A stretch of DNA of 64,000 bases, taken from Bacteroidales bacterium. Lineage in GTDB: Bacteria; Bacteroidota; Bacteroidia; Bacteroidales; UBA932. Below are positions 25,690 through 35,825 of the stretch, in pieces (the first letter of the stretch is position 1; every line of letters begins with the position of its first letter). A program made the position numbers and the translations under genes. Location of the stretch: NCBI GenBank assembly GCA_017428245.1, contig JAFRRF010000053.1:1-64000 (forward strand), written 5' to 3'. The notes under the pieces were generated by a model. It ran no database searches and was not told the origin of the DNA. It saw nothing but the letters and a program-made list of their open reading frames with translations.

Positions 25690-26196
25690 TTAGATCGGGT
25701 TGGAGCGTTTGTTGTAGCTGGCGCCCGCCAGCGGCACGATGGGCCCCGTGAATTTGCGGGTATTGCCGTTGGTGGGGTTGAAGGTCACGTCGGCCATATT
25801 GCCGTTGTTCTTCATCGAGATGGTGTAGGTACCTCTCCAGAAACGGCCGGCCACGACGATGCGGAGCTTTACGTTGCCTTTCTTGTCGATCTTCACCTCG
25901 TACTCGGTAGGCGTTGCGATGTTGGTCTTGTCGTTGTCGCAGCAGATATAGCCCTGGGAGAAGCAGTCACCTCCCTCGCAGGAGAGGAAATTGTCGTTGT
26001 TGCTGTTGCTCTCGAACTCACCGCTCTGCGTGGTGTAGTATTCGGGGACGAGCACCCAGGTCTTGTTGTTGATGCTTTCGAGGGCTGCCTCATACGCCAG
26101 TTTGGCGGCGGCGGCCTTCTCTTCCTTGGTCATTTTCTGCGCGAAAGCGGGTACCACCAGCATCGCGGCGACGAGAATCAATAAGAATTTACGCAT
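25690..26196 (-). CDS. DUF4251 family secreted protein
   Basis: I place the start at 26194-26196 (MRKFLLILVAAMLVVPAFAQ), which gives a clean signal peptide and a 168-residue product; the open frame further upstream has no signal-like sequence. The mature protein, with NNKTWVLVPEYYTTQSGEF and RFWRGTYTISMKNNG, fits DUF4251, a small beta-rich Bacteroidota family of unknown function. It lies between the lipoprotein gene (54 bases upstream) and the MG2 gene (3 bases downstream). Confidence 0.75.
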   Translation of the reverse strand: MRKFLLILVAAMLVVPAFAQKMTKEEKAAAAKLAYEAALESINNKTWVLVPEYYTTQSGEFESNSNNDNFLSCEGGDCFSQGYICCDNDKTNIATPTEYEVKIDKKGNVKLRIVVAGRFWRGTYTISMKNNGNMADVTFNPTNGNTRKFTGPIVPLAGASYNKRSNPI

Positions 26197-26250
26197 TTCA
26201 CAAAAAAGTTTAAAGGGGGCGGGCTTTCCGCCCCCTTCACACAATAGCAA

Positions 26251-27114
26251 TTATAATGCCGTCCAGCGGGCCATCGTCATTCGGTCCGTCTTCTGCCCCC
26301 GGTTACCCGCGAGCATATAGAGGTACGAACGGCCGATATACGTGGACCAGTAGTCGGTGAAAGCCACCGGGTTGCCATAGGCGTTCGTATAGGTGAACGT
26401 CGAGCCGTCTTCCTTGAGGAAGCGCCAGTAGAGCGTCTGGTAACCCGAGGAGTTGAAGGCGGTCTTGTGTACGATGAAGCCGCAGAGCGGGGTCGCCTCG
26501 CCGAAGCCGATGGGGCCGCCCATATCGTGCCATACCCAGTTACCGTCGGCATCCTTCTCGTCGTTGCGCCACTGGCACTGGACCTTCGTCTGGCAGGGCA
26601 CGCCCGGCGTTTCGAAAATCAGGTTGACGATCTTGCCGGTAGCGATGGAGTCGGTGTCGTAAGTCGCGGCGGTCGCAGGGTCGCGGATGATTTTCGAAGC
26701 GTAAGGATAGTCGTTCTGGATCACGATCGGCGCTTCGTTCAGGTCATAAACATAGACGTTCTGTTTGCCTTTCTGGAGCGTAGCAACATTGTCATAGATG
26801 ACGGAACCGCCACGCCAGAACGTGAATTTCACGCTGCCCGGGGCAACGGCGAAGAATCGACCGGTGGCACCGCCGGGGACACCGTTGTAGGTGGCCAGCT
26901 GGCCCGAACCGTTGACCGAGGAGTAGAGCGTTCCGTTGACGAAAACGGAGTCGATGTAGTTGGCCGAGGAGTTAGTGATCGGCTCGAAATAGTGGAGCTG
27001 GAACTCGGCGCTCTGGTCTGCCAGGTCGTGCGTGTCGTAGAGAATCTCGTGTTTCTCGCAGGACACCAGCGAGACAACCATCAGGAGCGATATAATAAAT
27101 GATATCTTTTTCAT
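26251..27114 (-). CDS. Hypothetical surface lipoprotein, third gene of the SusC/SusD locus
   Basis: The 287-residue product starts MKKISFIISLLMVVSLVSCE, a lipoprotein signal with lipobox LVSC (Cys19). The N-terminal half, with ANYIDSVFVNG and FFAVAPGSVKFTFWRGGSVI, weakly recalls DUF4397-type beta domains; the rest is unrecognised. Position directly after SusD (11 bases) is where accessory binding lipoproteins of SusC/D systems usually lie, so a cargo-binding role is likely but inferred. Confidence 0.6.
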   Translation of the reverse strand: MKKISFIISLLMVVSLVSCEKHEILYDTHDLADQSAEFQLHYFEPITNSSANYIDSVFVNGTLYSSVNGSGQLATYNGVPGGATGRFFAVAPGSVKFTFWRGGSVIYDNVATLQKGKQNVYVYDLNEAPIVIQNDYPYASKIIRDPATAATYDTDSIATGKIVNLIFETPGVPCQTKVQCQWRNDEKDADGNWVWHDMGGPIGFGEATPLCGFIVHKTAFNSSGYQTLYWRFLKEDGSTFTYTNAYGNPVAFTDYWSTYIGRSYLYMLAGNRGQKTDRMTMARWTAL

Positions 27115-27125
27115 TTTCAGTAAGT

Positions 27126-29087
27126 TTAGTCGTCGTGCCAGGAAGGAAGCGTTTCGGGCATTTCGCCCGGATAGGCGAACCAGGGAATCGAGCAGTGGTA
27201 ATTGAGTGCCAGACCGTCGATCGGTTTGATATTGCCCAGACCGGTCTTGTTCCACATATACTCGGAGTTGTAGCGGGGACGCAGTCGGAAGCAAGGCGAG
27301 CCGTGGTTGTCGTACGTGAACGCGCCGCGACGGCCCTGCACCTGGGAAGGCTGCAGATAGAAACCCTTGTACACCTTGTCCGGATTCTCGTCGCGCTTGC
27401 TGTTGAGGGTCGTCATGTTCCAGCCGTTGTCGTAGGTCGGGTATTCGCCGGTATACTCGATATCGTACATATACTTGCGAAGGTCGACCCAGGCTTCGTT
27501 GGAGCCGTACGGGAAGAGGGACACCCACTTCTGCATCATGATGTGCGAGAGCGTGAAGTCGGCCAGGGACATTCCGTTCACATACGGGCCGTCCTTGTAT
27601 TCCTGGGCCAGCTGCTTGTAAGCCGCAGCGGTGATCACGTCGCCTCCCGGTAGATCGCCGTACTGCACATATTTGTCATTACCGAATTCATCCTTGCCGT
27701 CGGTCTTGGGTTTGCCCGGATACAGGTCGATGGCCGTGAAGTCCACGTCGAGGCAGACAGCCTCTTTCCAGACGGCAAGTGCGGAAGCCTTGTCACCCAT
27801 CTTCCAATAGGTCTCTGCCATGTCGAATTTCATCTCAGCCGGGGTCATGAAGATGTAGTAGGCGTCGTTGCGGTAGAGCCAGCGGCCCTGGCCGTCCACG
27901 GAAGACGTGGAGTTGTAACCCGCGGTACGGCAGCCCCACATATTGGCTACGGTTCCCTGGATGCAGTTCTGTGCCGCCGAAGAGCCGACACTGCCGCCAT
28001 AATAACGCCAACTCTTGATGGAGTCGAGGTTGGCCATGTTATTGTAGAAGCGGGCATCGGTCGAGCCAAGCTTCACGACGTGACGGGGATCGAAGTGGCC
28101 GGTTTCCAGCGAACGGTCGCAGATGATCTGCTTGTCGGCATAGACATAGCTGTAGTACGGATCCGGGTCGTCCTGGCCTTCAGCCGGCTCGGCATAGATC
28201 TTATTGCCGCCTTCATCGTACACCGGTACGGTACCGGTCATGATCTGCACGGCATAGTCGGACTGGTAGCAGCCGTCGAGGTTGCCGCGGTACACGCCCC
28301 ACCAGTTGTTGTAGGCGGAGAACTGCGCGTCGGCGCCGCCACCCTCGCGGAACATGCGGGCCACGTCATCATTCGTCTGCAGGGCGGCCTGGGCGTGGGT
28401 AAGCAGGTCGTTGGCGTATTTGCTCACGAAGTCGTTCTTGTTGGACAGCGAAGCCAGGTTGCGAACGATGACGCCGTGGGCGAATTTCAGCCACTTGTTC
28501 TTGTCACCCTTGTAGATGAGGTCGCCGTTTTTCAGATAGTCGCCATAGGCGAAATTGTCTTCACGGGAGAGGTAGTCGATGGCCTGCTCCGCCCACTCGC
28601 GGACCTTGCCATAGACAATCTCCTGCGAATCATAGTCGAAGGTCAGACGGCCCGGCTCATAAGCCTGGAGGCAGGGCATGTCACCGTTGAGTTTCGTGGT
28701 GGCGTCCCAGGAGAAAGCCTTGATCGCATAGCCGATACCGGCCAGGGTCCAGGCCTCGTCGGCCTCGGCCTGCGAAATCAGGTTCTCGAGGTTCATACCC
28801 AGCAGCCAGTAATTCGTACGCCACATCTCACCGGCGGCGTCACTGGCGGAGTTGTAGGAATGATTACCGTAGTTGGGGTATACGCCGTAGAACATCTGGG
28901 AAAGCGGTGCTGTGGCACGCGTATCCCAATAGACACCCTGCAGTGCGGAGAGACAGCCCGGAAGGAGCAGGCCCGCATCCACGTGGTCAGGCGCATCGAC
29001 GTTGGTGTTCACGTCCAGATACTTTTCGCAGCCGGACATCATCAGGACCGTGGCTGCAACCAATATAGCGGATAATATCTTTTTCAT
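27126..29087 (-). CDS. SusD/RagB-like outer-membrane lipoprotein, locus 1
   Basis: SusD-like proteins cap the SusC transporter and capture substrate at the cell surface. The 653-residue protein has a lipobox (MMSGC, Cys20) followed by EKYLDVNTNVDAPDHVDAG, characteristic of the SusD-like 2 subfamily, and WYGGSV- and MMQKWVSLFPYGSNEAWVDL-type C-terminal helices. It follows SusC by 12 bases. It is longer than the typical ~550 residues. The cargo is unknown; no glycan enzymes are encoded nearby. Confidence 0.85.
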   Translation of the reverse strand: MKKILSAILVAATVLMMSGCEKYLDVNTNVDAPDHVDAGLLLPGCLSALQGVYWDTRATAPLSQMFYGVYPNYGNHSYNSASDAAGEMWRTNYWLLGMNLENLISQAEADEAWTLAGIGYAIKAFSWDATTKLNGDMPCLQAYEPGRLTFDYDSQEIVYGKVREWAEQAIDYLSREDNFAYGDYLKNGDLIYKGDKNKWLKFAHGVIVRNLASLSNKNDFVSKYANDLLTHAQAALQTNDDVARMFREGGGADAQFSAYNNWWGVYRGNLDGCYQSDYAVQIMTGTVPVYDEGGNKIYAEPAEGQDDPDPYYSYVYADKQIICDRSLETGHFDPRHVVKLGSTDARFYNNMANLDSIKSWRYYGGSVGSSAAQNCIQGTVANMWGCRTAGYNSTSSVDGQGRWLYRNDAYYIFMTPAEMKFDMAETYWKMGDKASALAVWKEAVCLDVDFTAIDLYPGKPKTDGKDEFGNDKYVQYGDLPGGDVITAAAYKQLAQEYKDGPYVNGMSLADFTLSHIMMQKWVSLFPYGSNEAWVDLRKYMYDIEYTGEYPTYDNGWNMTTLNSKRDENPDKVYKGFYLQPSQVQGRRGAFTYDNHGSPCFRLRPRYNSEYMWNKTGLGNIKPIDGLALNYHCSIPWFAYPGEMPETLPSWHDD

Positions 29088-29099
29088 ATCGCAATAGAA

Positions 29100-32000
29100 T
29101 TAGAAGGTAAGGCTGACACCGCAGGAAAGCGTACGCGGGCTGGGGAGACCCCAGACATCGTAGCCGATACCGCCGGAGCCACCCAGGGAGGCGGAGTTGG
29201 AGTTACCCACCGCATCGATACCGGAGTAGTTGGTCCAGACGAAGAGGTCGTTGGCCTTGACCCAGATGTTGGCGGCCGAGATGAACTTGCGGGTGGCGTT
29301 CTGGAGCCACTTCGAAGGAACGTTGTAAGAGAAGCGGAGTTCGGACAGACGCAGATAGTTGACGTCGGTCTCGAGCCAGTCTTCGTCGGTACCCGTCCAG
29401 ATGGAGGAACCGTAGTTGCCGAAGGTCACGGCGATATTGTTGACCGTCGGCGTGTCGGAATCTTCCATGCCGTTCTTGAGGATGCCGTTGAAGACCACCG
29501 GTTCGCTTTCACGGAGTTTCACGGACTCCCAGCTGGAACCGGTCGTCATCATGTCGCGCTTGGTACCGTTGACCACCGTCGTCTTGAACTTGCCCATGAA
29601 GACAGCCGACAGACGGAAGTTCTTGAAGGACATCGTGGAGGTGATACCACCGCTGAGCAGCGGCTGACGGTCGCCCATATAGGTCCAGGTATCCATCGCC
29701 ATCGGAAGGCCGGTACCCGGGTTGATCAGGATGTCGCCCTTCTTGTTGCGCTGGTAGCCCTTGCCGGTCATGGCGGTTACAGGATAGCCGACCATCACAC
29801 CGTTACGGAGGTTACCGGACAGCCAGGTGTAGGCGTTGTAGTACTCGTCGACCGGCAGGTCAACCACCTTGGAAGTCGAGTGGTCGAGGTTCAGACCGAG
29901 GTTCCAGCGGAAGCCGCCCATCGTGCGGAGGATGTCGGCGTCGATGTGGAATTCCCATCCCTGGGTGGTGAAGGTACCGACGTTCATGTTGTTCAACACG
30001 AAACCGGTCGCGTACGACAGACGGAAGTTCTCTATGTACTGGTCTTCGCAACGGGTCCAATAATAGGTGAAGTCCGTGTTGACGCGGTCATTGAGGAAAC
30101 GGCCTTCGAAACCGACCTCCCAGGAGGTCGTCATCTCCGGCTTCAGGGTCAGGTTCGGACCGGTGTAGCCGTAGCGGAAACCGCCGCCCTGGTCGCCCGT
30201 GGCCTCGAGGGCCGGATAGATGGAAAGCGGGCGGGCATCCTTACCGACCTGGGCATAAGAGCCGCGCACCTTCAGGTAAGAGATGGCGTCGCTGTTCTTC
30301 AGGAACGGAAGCTCGGTAGCGATGAAGGAAGCCTCGATGGCCGGATAGAAATAGTGGTTGTTGGCCTTCGGCAGGGTCGAGGACCAGTCGTTACGGGCAC
30401 GGGCCGTGAGGAAGGCCATATTGTTCCAGCCCAACTGTACCTGGGCGGAAATGGCCTGGATGCGGCGTTTGGTGTGGGCCTCACCGATCTTCCACGTCGA
30501 AGGGTCGCAGTTGGCGATGGAGTAGAAATCGATAACCTGGAACTTGGAACCATAGACGGCCACACGGTCCACGGCGTTTTCCTTCTGGTGGTAACCGGCC
30601 TGGATCGAGAAGGAGAACTTGCCCCAGTCGTTGTTGTAGCCGGCGATGGCGTCGAGCGAGGAGTCCTTGTAGGTCGGCTTCGAGTAGTTGTAGTCACCGT
30701 AGCCGTAGGAACCGCTCGTCGGGTTGCCGTAGTAAGGATGGGTATGTACCTCATACTCGGCCACCGAGAAGTCCATACCGTAGCTCAGGCGGATGAAGGT
30801 GTGCCGGGTCGGCGTCACGTTCATCGCGACGCTGCCGATGAAACGGTCGGAGGAGTCGTAGTTGCGGTTCTTGTAGATGGCGAACAACGGGTTGAGCAGG
30901 TCGGTATCTGTATAGAGTTCCGGACGGCTCATCTTGCCCTCAGGCGTGATGTAGTTGCTCATATCGTCGTTGAGCGGCCAGCGGGAAGCACGGTAGAGCA
31001 CGCCGTAGAGACCTTTCGACACTTTCGTGTTGCCGGTGCGGGCGTATTCCATCTTGCTCTCGAAGTTCAGCCACTTGGTTACTTCAGCACGGCCGGACAG
31101 CGTGATGTTCAGACGGTTGTAGTTGGAGGTCTTCACCACACCGTTGTTGTCGGTATAGGAAGCAGCACCACGGACGGTCACCTTGTCGGTACCGCCCTCG
31201 ACCGCGAAATTGTGGGTCTGGGAGAAACCGGTCTGCAGCAGGGCGGCCATGTTGTTGTACAACTTCATGTCCGAAGGATAGAGGTTACCGAAACGGCTCG
31301 TATAATAATAGTTGGTGATGCCGTAGGCACCGTTGGCATACTTGTTCTGGATCTCGGGGATGCCATAAGCCTGCGACCAGCCGAAGGAGTTGCTGTAGGT
31401 CACCTTGCCGCGACCGGCGGAACCCTTCTTGGTGGTGATGACGATGGCACCGTTGGAAGCATCGGAGCCGTAGAGGGCGGCAGCCGCGGCACCCTTCAGG
31501 ATGGTCATCGATTCGATGTCCTCCGGGTTGAGGTCGTTACCACGGGACGCGAAGTCCATCGAGTACATCGAGACGGCGTCGCCGTAGGCGAAGTCGGTGT
31601 GGGCGTCGAGCGTCGTGTTGTTGATAGGAACACCGTCCACGACATAGAGCGGCTGGTTGTTGCCGGACACGGAGGTGATGTTACGCAACACGACCGAAGT
31701 CGAGGCGCCCGGCGCACCGCTCGTGGAGGTGATGGTCATACCGGCGACACGGCCCTGGAGGGCAGTGACGAAACTTTCACGGCCGGATTCCTGGATATCC
31801 GTGGCCTTCACGTTCTGGACGGCCGAACCCACGGACCGGGCGACACGTTTCATACCGAACTCGGCTGTCACCACGGCCTGGTCCAGGGTCAACTGGGTTT
31901 CCTGGAGCATGACGTTAATGACGGCCCGTCCATTCACAGGAATTTCCTGTTCCTTGTAATTGAGGCCTGTGAACCGCAGGGTGGCGTTCCGGGGTACCGT

Positions 32001-32207
32001 GATGGTGTACTGGCCGTCTATATCGGTCGATACACCCGTATTCGTACCCTTGATCAGGACGCCGGCGCCGATGACCGGTTCCCCGTTGAGGTCGGTCACG
32101 GTTCCCTTGACGGTCACATTCTGGGCGTAAGCAGATACCGCTACCAGCAGAACCGCTGCCGCCGCAAGCACAAATCTCTTGAGATTTGACAGTTTTTGAA
32201 CGAACAT
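29100..32207 (-). CDS. SusC/RagA-type TonB-dependent transporter, locus 1
   Basis: The 1035-residue outer-membrane transporter has a signal peptide ending SAYAQ, a carboxypeptidase-like regulatory domain (VTVKGTVTDLNGEPVIGAGV...) to about residue 110, a plug domain with NITSVSGNNQPLYVVDGVPI and ESMTILKGAAAAALYGSDAS, then a large barrel ending GVSLTF. It is the first gene of SusC-SusD-lipoprotein-DUF4251-MG2. The regulatory domain is present but no anti-sigma/ECF genes are adjacent. Substrate cannot be predicted. Confidence 0.92.
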   Translation of the reverse strand: MFVQKLSNLKRFVLAAAAVLLVAVSAYAQNVTVKGTVTDLNGEPVIGAGVLIKGTNTGVSTDIDGQYTITVPRNATLRFTGLNYKEQEIPVNGRAVINVMLQETQLTLDQAVVTAEFGMKRVARSVGSAVQNVKATDIQESGRESFVTALQGRVAGMTITSTSGAPGASTSVVLRNITSVSGNNQPLYVVDGVPINNTTLDAHTDFAYGDAVSMYSMDFASRGNDLNPEDIESMTILKGAAAAALYGSDASNGAIVITTKKGSAGRGKVTYSNSFGWSQAYGIPEIQNKYANGAYGITNYYYTSRFGNLYPSDMKLYNNMAALLQTGFSQTHNFAVEGGTDKVTVRGAASYTDNNGVVKTSNYNRLNITLSGRAEVTKWLNFESKMEYARTGNTKVSKGLYGVLYRASRWPLNDDMSNYITPEGKMSRPELYTDTDLLNPLFAIYKNRNYDSSDRFIGSVAMNVTPTRHTFIRLSYGMDFSVAEYEVHTHPYYGNPTSGSYGYGDYNYSKPTYKDSSLDAIAGYNNDWGKFSFSIQAGYHQKENAVDRVAVYGSKFQVIDFYSIANCDPSTWKIGEAHTKRRIQAISAQVQLGWNNMAFLTARARNDWSSTLPKANNHYFYPAIEASFIATELPFLKNSDAISYLKVRGSYAQVGKDARPLSIYPALEATGDQGGGFRYGYTGPNLTLKPEMTTSWEVGFEGRFLNDRVNTDFTYYWTRCEDQYIENFRLSYATGFVLNNMNVGTFTTQGWEFHIDADILRTMGGFRWNLGLNLDHSTSKVVDLPVDEYYNAYTWLSGNLRNGVMVGYPVTAMTGKGYQRNKKGDILINPGTGLPMAMDTWTYMGDRQPLLSGGITSTMSFKNFRLSAVFMGKFKTTVVNGTKRDMMTTGSSWESVKLRESEPVVFNGILKNGMEDSDTPTVNNIAVTFGNYGSSIWTGTDEDWLETDVNYLRLSELRFSYNVPSKWLQNATRKFISAANIWVKANDLFVWTNYSGIDAVGNSNSASLGGSGGIGYDVWGLPSPRTLSCGVSLTF

Positions 32208-32288
32208 AGGGTTAGTTTTTAGATTAAAGAAGCATATATTGTTGTTTTGAATTTTCCTGACAACGCGAGGCTTGTTCGCTTATCCTTA

Positions 32289-32349
32289 CAAAAATAGTAA
32301 AAAATTTTCTCATCTGTTAATCAATTGTTGAAAAAATCATTTATTTTTG
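32289..32349. promoter_or_regulatory. Divergent promoter region of the two SusC/SusD loci
   Basis: Minus strand: TATTTTTG (32289-32296), about 80 bases before the SusC start at 32207. Plus strand: TATTTTTG (32342-32349), 80 bases before the SusC start at 32430. The two boxes are identical and placed symmetrically, giving leaders of ~75-80 bases on both sides. The ~220-base gap is very AT-rich and contains no gene. No ECF-sigma type element was recognised. Confidence 0.6.
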
Positions 32350-32429
32350 TGTGTTGCGCCAATTGATTTTTACCGTAGAAAATGCATTCATAAACACCTA
32401 ACACAACACATTAACCTAAAAGTTCACTT

Positions 32430-35400
32430 ATGTTCGCTTCTAAGAACCTTGGCCGCATCCTTGCGGCTATGTGCGCAGTGGTCCTCTCCGTGGGATCGCT
32501 GTGGGCTCAGAACATTTCCGTCACCGGCAAGGTGGTGGACAAGAACAATGAGCCGGTCATCGGTGCGTACGTAGTGGTTGTCGGGACGACGACAGGCACG
32601 TCGACCGGCGTCGACGGTACCTATACCATCAACGCCCCCGCCAACGGTACGCTCCAGTTCACCTGCATCGGTTACAAGACCCAGGAGGTCATGATCGCCG
32701 GTCGCAACAACGTTTCCGTCATCCTGGCGGACGACGCTGAATTCCTCGATGAAACCGTCATCGTCGGTTTCGGTACACAGAAGAAGGTCAACCTGACCGG
32801 CGCCGTCACGGCGGTCGACGTGGAGAAGACCTTCGGCAGCAAGCCGATCATCGACGTTTCGAAAGGTCTGCAGGGTGTCGTCCCGGGCCTGACCATCACC
32901 TATGACACGGGTGACCTCGGAAATGCCCCGACGATGCGCCTCCGTGGTACGGGCTCCATCAACGGCGACAACAAGCCGCTGATCCTCGTCGACGGCGTCG
33001 AAGTTCCGGACCTCTCTTTCGTCAACCCCGACAATATCAAGAACATCTCCGTCCTGAAGGACGCGGCCTCCACCTCCATCTACGGTAGCCGTGCCGCCTG
33101 GGGTGTGATCCTGATCACCTCCAAGGATGGTTCCGGTGCCAAGGACAAGGTGAATATCTCCTACTCCAACAACTTCTCCTGGAACCAGCCGATGGCCCTT
33201 CCGCAGTACAACATCACGAAGGACGACGTCATCGCACAGTTAAAAGAAGGTATCCTGGCCCAGAAGAACACCGACGGAACCGACATCGAAGGTTTCGGTA
33301 TGTACTACAAGGACCTGATCGACCCGATCTCCAACTGGTTCGACAAATACGGCGGACAGGACCTGGGCCGCGTCTGGCAGTACGGCCGCGACTATGAGTA
33401 CCTCGGCGGCGCCACGCCGGGTACCGGTACTTTCTTCTCCTATCGTGTCACCGACCCGAACAAGGAATTGTTCAAGACCGCTTTCCAGCACAGCCACAAC
33501 CTCAACGTCAACGGCAACTCGGGCAAGAGCAATTACAACATCGGACTGGGCTACAGCAAGCAGAATTCCACGATGCGCGCCGCCCAGAACACCTTCGTGG
33601 AGCGCTACAACGCCAACCTGTCCCTCAACACGCAGGTGACCAAGTGGCTGAACGTCGGCGCCAAGATGATGTACACCGAGAAGGACAACAGCTATCCTTA
33701 CGGCTATGAGGCTTCCTCCTCCTCGATGAACCTGATCGCCTATACGATGCGTTTCCCGGCCTGGTTCCCGTTCGGTATCTCCGACGGTGGTCCGAAAGAC
33801 GCTGCCGGCAACTTCACCAATGAACGCGCCGCCACCGGCGAAGGCCTGGAATGGCGTCACGGTAACGGCTATCTCGTATACGAGTCGATGTGCGATGCCA
33901 AGGACCAGTACCTGACCCTCGGCGGCAACGTGAAGATCGACATTGCTCCGGGCCTCTCGTTCTACGGCGACTACACCCGCATGCAGTATGACTACCTGAA
34001 TACCTCGATGCGTCAGCCGACCTACGTGGCCAACTGGTGGAGCGCCAACGCCCCGCGCGCTGCCTACAACTCCAACGACTTCGTCAGCCGCGACTTCGTC
34101 AAACGCACTTCGAACACCTACAACGCCTATTTCGACTACCTGTTCGACATCGCCCGCGACAACCACTTCGCCCTGAAGGTCGGTTTCAACGCGGAAGACC
34201 TTCTTTATAATTATCACTGGATGCGCGCCGACGGCGTCCAGAACGTGGACATCCCGACGATCAACCTGACCGATGCCGCCGCCAACAATACCGGCCGCAT
34301 CACCCAGAACAAACGCGACCGTGCTACCGCCGGTTTCTTCGGCCGTATCAATTATAATTATAAGGAGAAATACCTCCTCGAGCTCAACGGCCGTTACGAC
34401 GGTTCCTCGAGCTTCCGTCCGGGCAAGCAGTGGGCGTTCTTCGCCTCCGGTTCCGCCGGTTACAAGATTTCCGAAGAGGACTTCTGGGAGCCGATCAAAC
34501 CGGTGATCCCGATGTTCAAGATCCGCGCTTCCTACGGTTCCGTAGGTAACCAGGCCCTGAGCTCCTGGTATCCGTACATCGCCACGATCTCCAAGACCAC
34601 GGCTTCCTGGCTGACCGCCAACAACGGCAACCTGGCCTCCACGACCACCACGCCGAGCATCGTCAACTCCGACATGACCTGGGAGAAGATCCGCACGCTG
34701 GACATCGGCTTCGACGCCGCATTCCTGAACAAGGACCTCAACGTGACCTTCGACTGGTTCCAGCGCGAGAACATCGGTATGCTGCTTCCGGGCAACGAGC
34801 TCGTGCGCTACACCGGTATCGCCTCCGCTCCGCTGGAGAACGCCGGTAACCTCCGCACCCGCGGCTGGGAACTCGAGATCGACTACAACCACGCGTTCAA
34901 CAAGGACTTCGCCGTGTACGGCACCTTCACGATCTCCGACTCGAAGGCTGTCATCACCAAATGGAACCGTGACGCTGAAGAATCGGGCATCCTGCTGACC
35001 GGCAACTACGAAGGCAAGATCCTCGGTGAAATCTGGGGCTTCGAAACCGACCGCTACTGGACCTCGAGCGACTCTCCGGAGACCATCCAGGCCCTCCAGG
35101 GCGCCCTCCAGGTGGGCAACTTCAAATACGGCCCCGGCGACATCAAGTTCAAGGATCTCGACGGCAACGGTGTGATCGACACCGGCAAGGGTACGATCAA
35201 GGACCACGGCGACCTCATCCGCATCGGCAACGAGCTCCCGCGCTACGAATATGCGCTCCGCCTCGGCGCCATTATGAAGGGCTTCGACTTTGAAGTGCTC
35301 TTCCAGGGTGTCGGCAAGCGTTCGACCTGGACCTATTCGTCCCTGTTCATCCCCCACGCCGCCGGCGCCCAGATGAACATCTTCCGCAACGAGCTCGATT

Positions 35401-35801
35401 ACTGGACCCCGGAGAACCAGAACGCCAAGTTCCCGCGCCCGTTCATCAACGCCAGCACCACCGGCAAGCCGGGTCTCCCCAACGTCGGTAACAACAACTT
35501 CTATCCGCAGACCAAATATCTGCAGAACCTGGCTTATCTCCGCCTGAAGAACCTGACCATCGGCTACACCATCCCGCAGAATTTCACGCAGCAGATCGGC
35601 GTGGAGAAATTCCGCATCTATTTCAGCGCCTTCAACCTCCTCACCTTCGACAAGATCGGCGGTGTGATGGATCCTGAACTGACCGGCGGTTGGTCGACCG
35701 TGGGCGGCGGCAACTCCCGCAACGGCATCGACCTCGCTTACATGGGACGCGCCGTCCCTTACAACCGTCAATGGTCCTGCGGTGTGCAGATTACTTTCTA
35801 A
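32430..35801 (+). CDS. SusC/RagA-type TonB-dependent transporter, locus 2
   Basis: The 1123-residue protein has a signal peptide (MFASKNLGRILAAMCAVVLS...WAQ), a regulatory domain (ISVTGKVVDKNNEPVIGAYV), the motif DETVIVGFGTQKKVNLTGAV that starts SusC plugs, DNKPLILVDGVEVPD and ISVLKDAASTSIYGSRAAWG, and a 22-strand-type barrel ending SCGVQITF. It is divergent from locus 1 and followed after 24 bases by its SusD partner. The plug sequence is a more classical SusC type than in locus 1, so the two systems are not recent duplicates. Confidence 0.93.
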   Translation: MFASKNLGRILAAMCAVVLSVGSLWAQNISVTGKVVDKNNEPVIGAYVVVVGTTTGTSTGVDGTYTINAPANGTLQFTCIGYKTQEVMIAGRNNVSVILADDAEFLDETVIVGFGTQKKVNLTGAVTAVDVEKTFGSKPIIDVSKGLQGVVPGLTITYDTGDLGNAPTMRLRGTGSINGDNKPLILVDGVEVPDLSFVNPDNIKNISVLKDAASTSIYGSRAAWGVILITSKDGSGAKDKVNISYSNNFSWNQPMALPQYNITKDDVIAQLKEGILAQKNTDGTDIEGFGMYYKDLIDPISNWFDKYGGQDLGRVWQYGRDYEYLGGATPGTGTFFSYRVTDPNKELFKTAFQHSHNLNVNGNSGKSNYNIGLGYSKQNSTMRAAQNTFVERYNANLSLNTQVTKWLNVGAKMMYTEKDNSYPYGYEASSSSMNLIAYTMRFPAWFPFGISDGGPKDAAGNFTNERAATGEGLEWRHGNGYLVYESMCDAKDQYLTLGGNVKIDIAPGLSFYGDYTRMQYDYLNTSMRQPTYVANWWSANAPRAAYNSNDFVSRDFVKRTSNTYNAYFDYLFDIARDNHFALKVGFNAEDLLYNYHWMRADGVQNVDIPTINLTDAAANNTGRITQNKRDRATAGFFGRINYNYKEKYLLELNGRYDGSSSFRPGKQWAFFASGSAGYKISEEDFWEPIKPVIPMFKIRASYGSVGNQALSSWYPYIATISKTTASWLTANNGNLASTTTTPSIVNSDMTWEKIRTLDIGFDAAFLNKDLNVTFDWFQRENIGMLLPGNELVRYTGIASAPLENAGNLRTRGWELEIDYNHAFNKDFAVYGTFTISDSKAVITKWNRDAEESGILLTGNYEGKILGEIWGFETDRYWTSSDSPETIQALQGALQVGNFKYGPGDIKFKDLDGNGVIDTGKGTIKDHGDLIRIGNELPRYEYALRLGAIMKGFDFEVLFQGVGKRSTWTYSSLFIPHAAGAQMNIFRNELDYWTPENQNAKFPRPFINASTTGKPGLPNVGNNNFYPQTKYLQNLAYLRLKNLTIGYTIPQNFTQQIGVEKFRIYFSAFNLLTFDKIGGVMDPELTGGWSTVGGGNSRNGIDLAYMGRAVPYNRQWSCGVQITF

Positions 35802-35825
35802 TTAAACCCGTAATACTTCAAGGAT

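Noticed and set aside
22984..26184. A 1066-codon open frame on the plus strand opposite dus and the MG2 gene
   Set aside because: It is the complement of well-supported genes with signal peptide and family motifs; high GC leaves few stops on the opposite strand, and the translation shows no recognisable fold.
29880..32189. A 769-codon plus-strand frame opposite SusC, and a similar 843-codon minus-strand frame at 33240-35771
   Set aside because: Both are shadows of the SusC genes, rich in His, Asp, Val and Gly as expected from antisense reading of GC-rich barrels.
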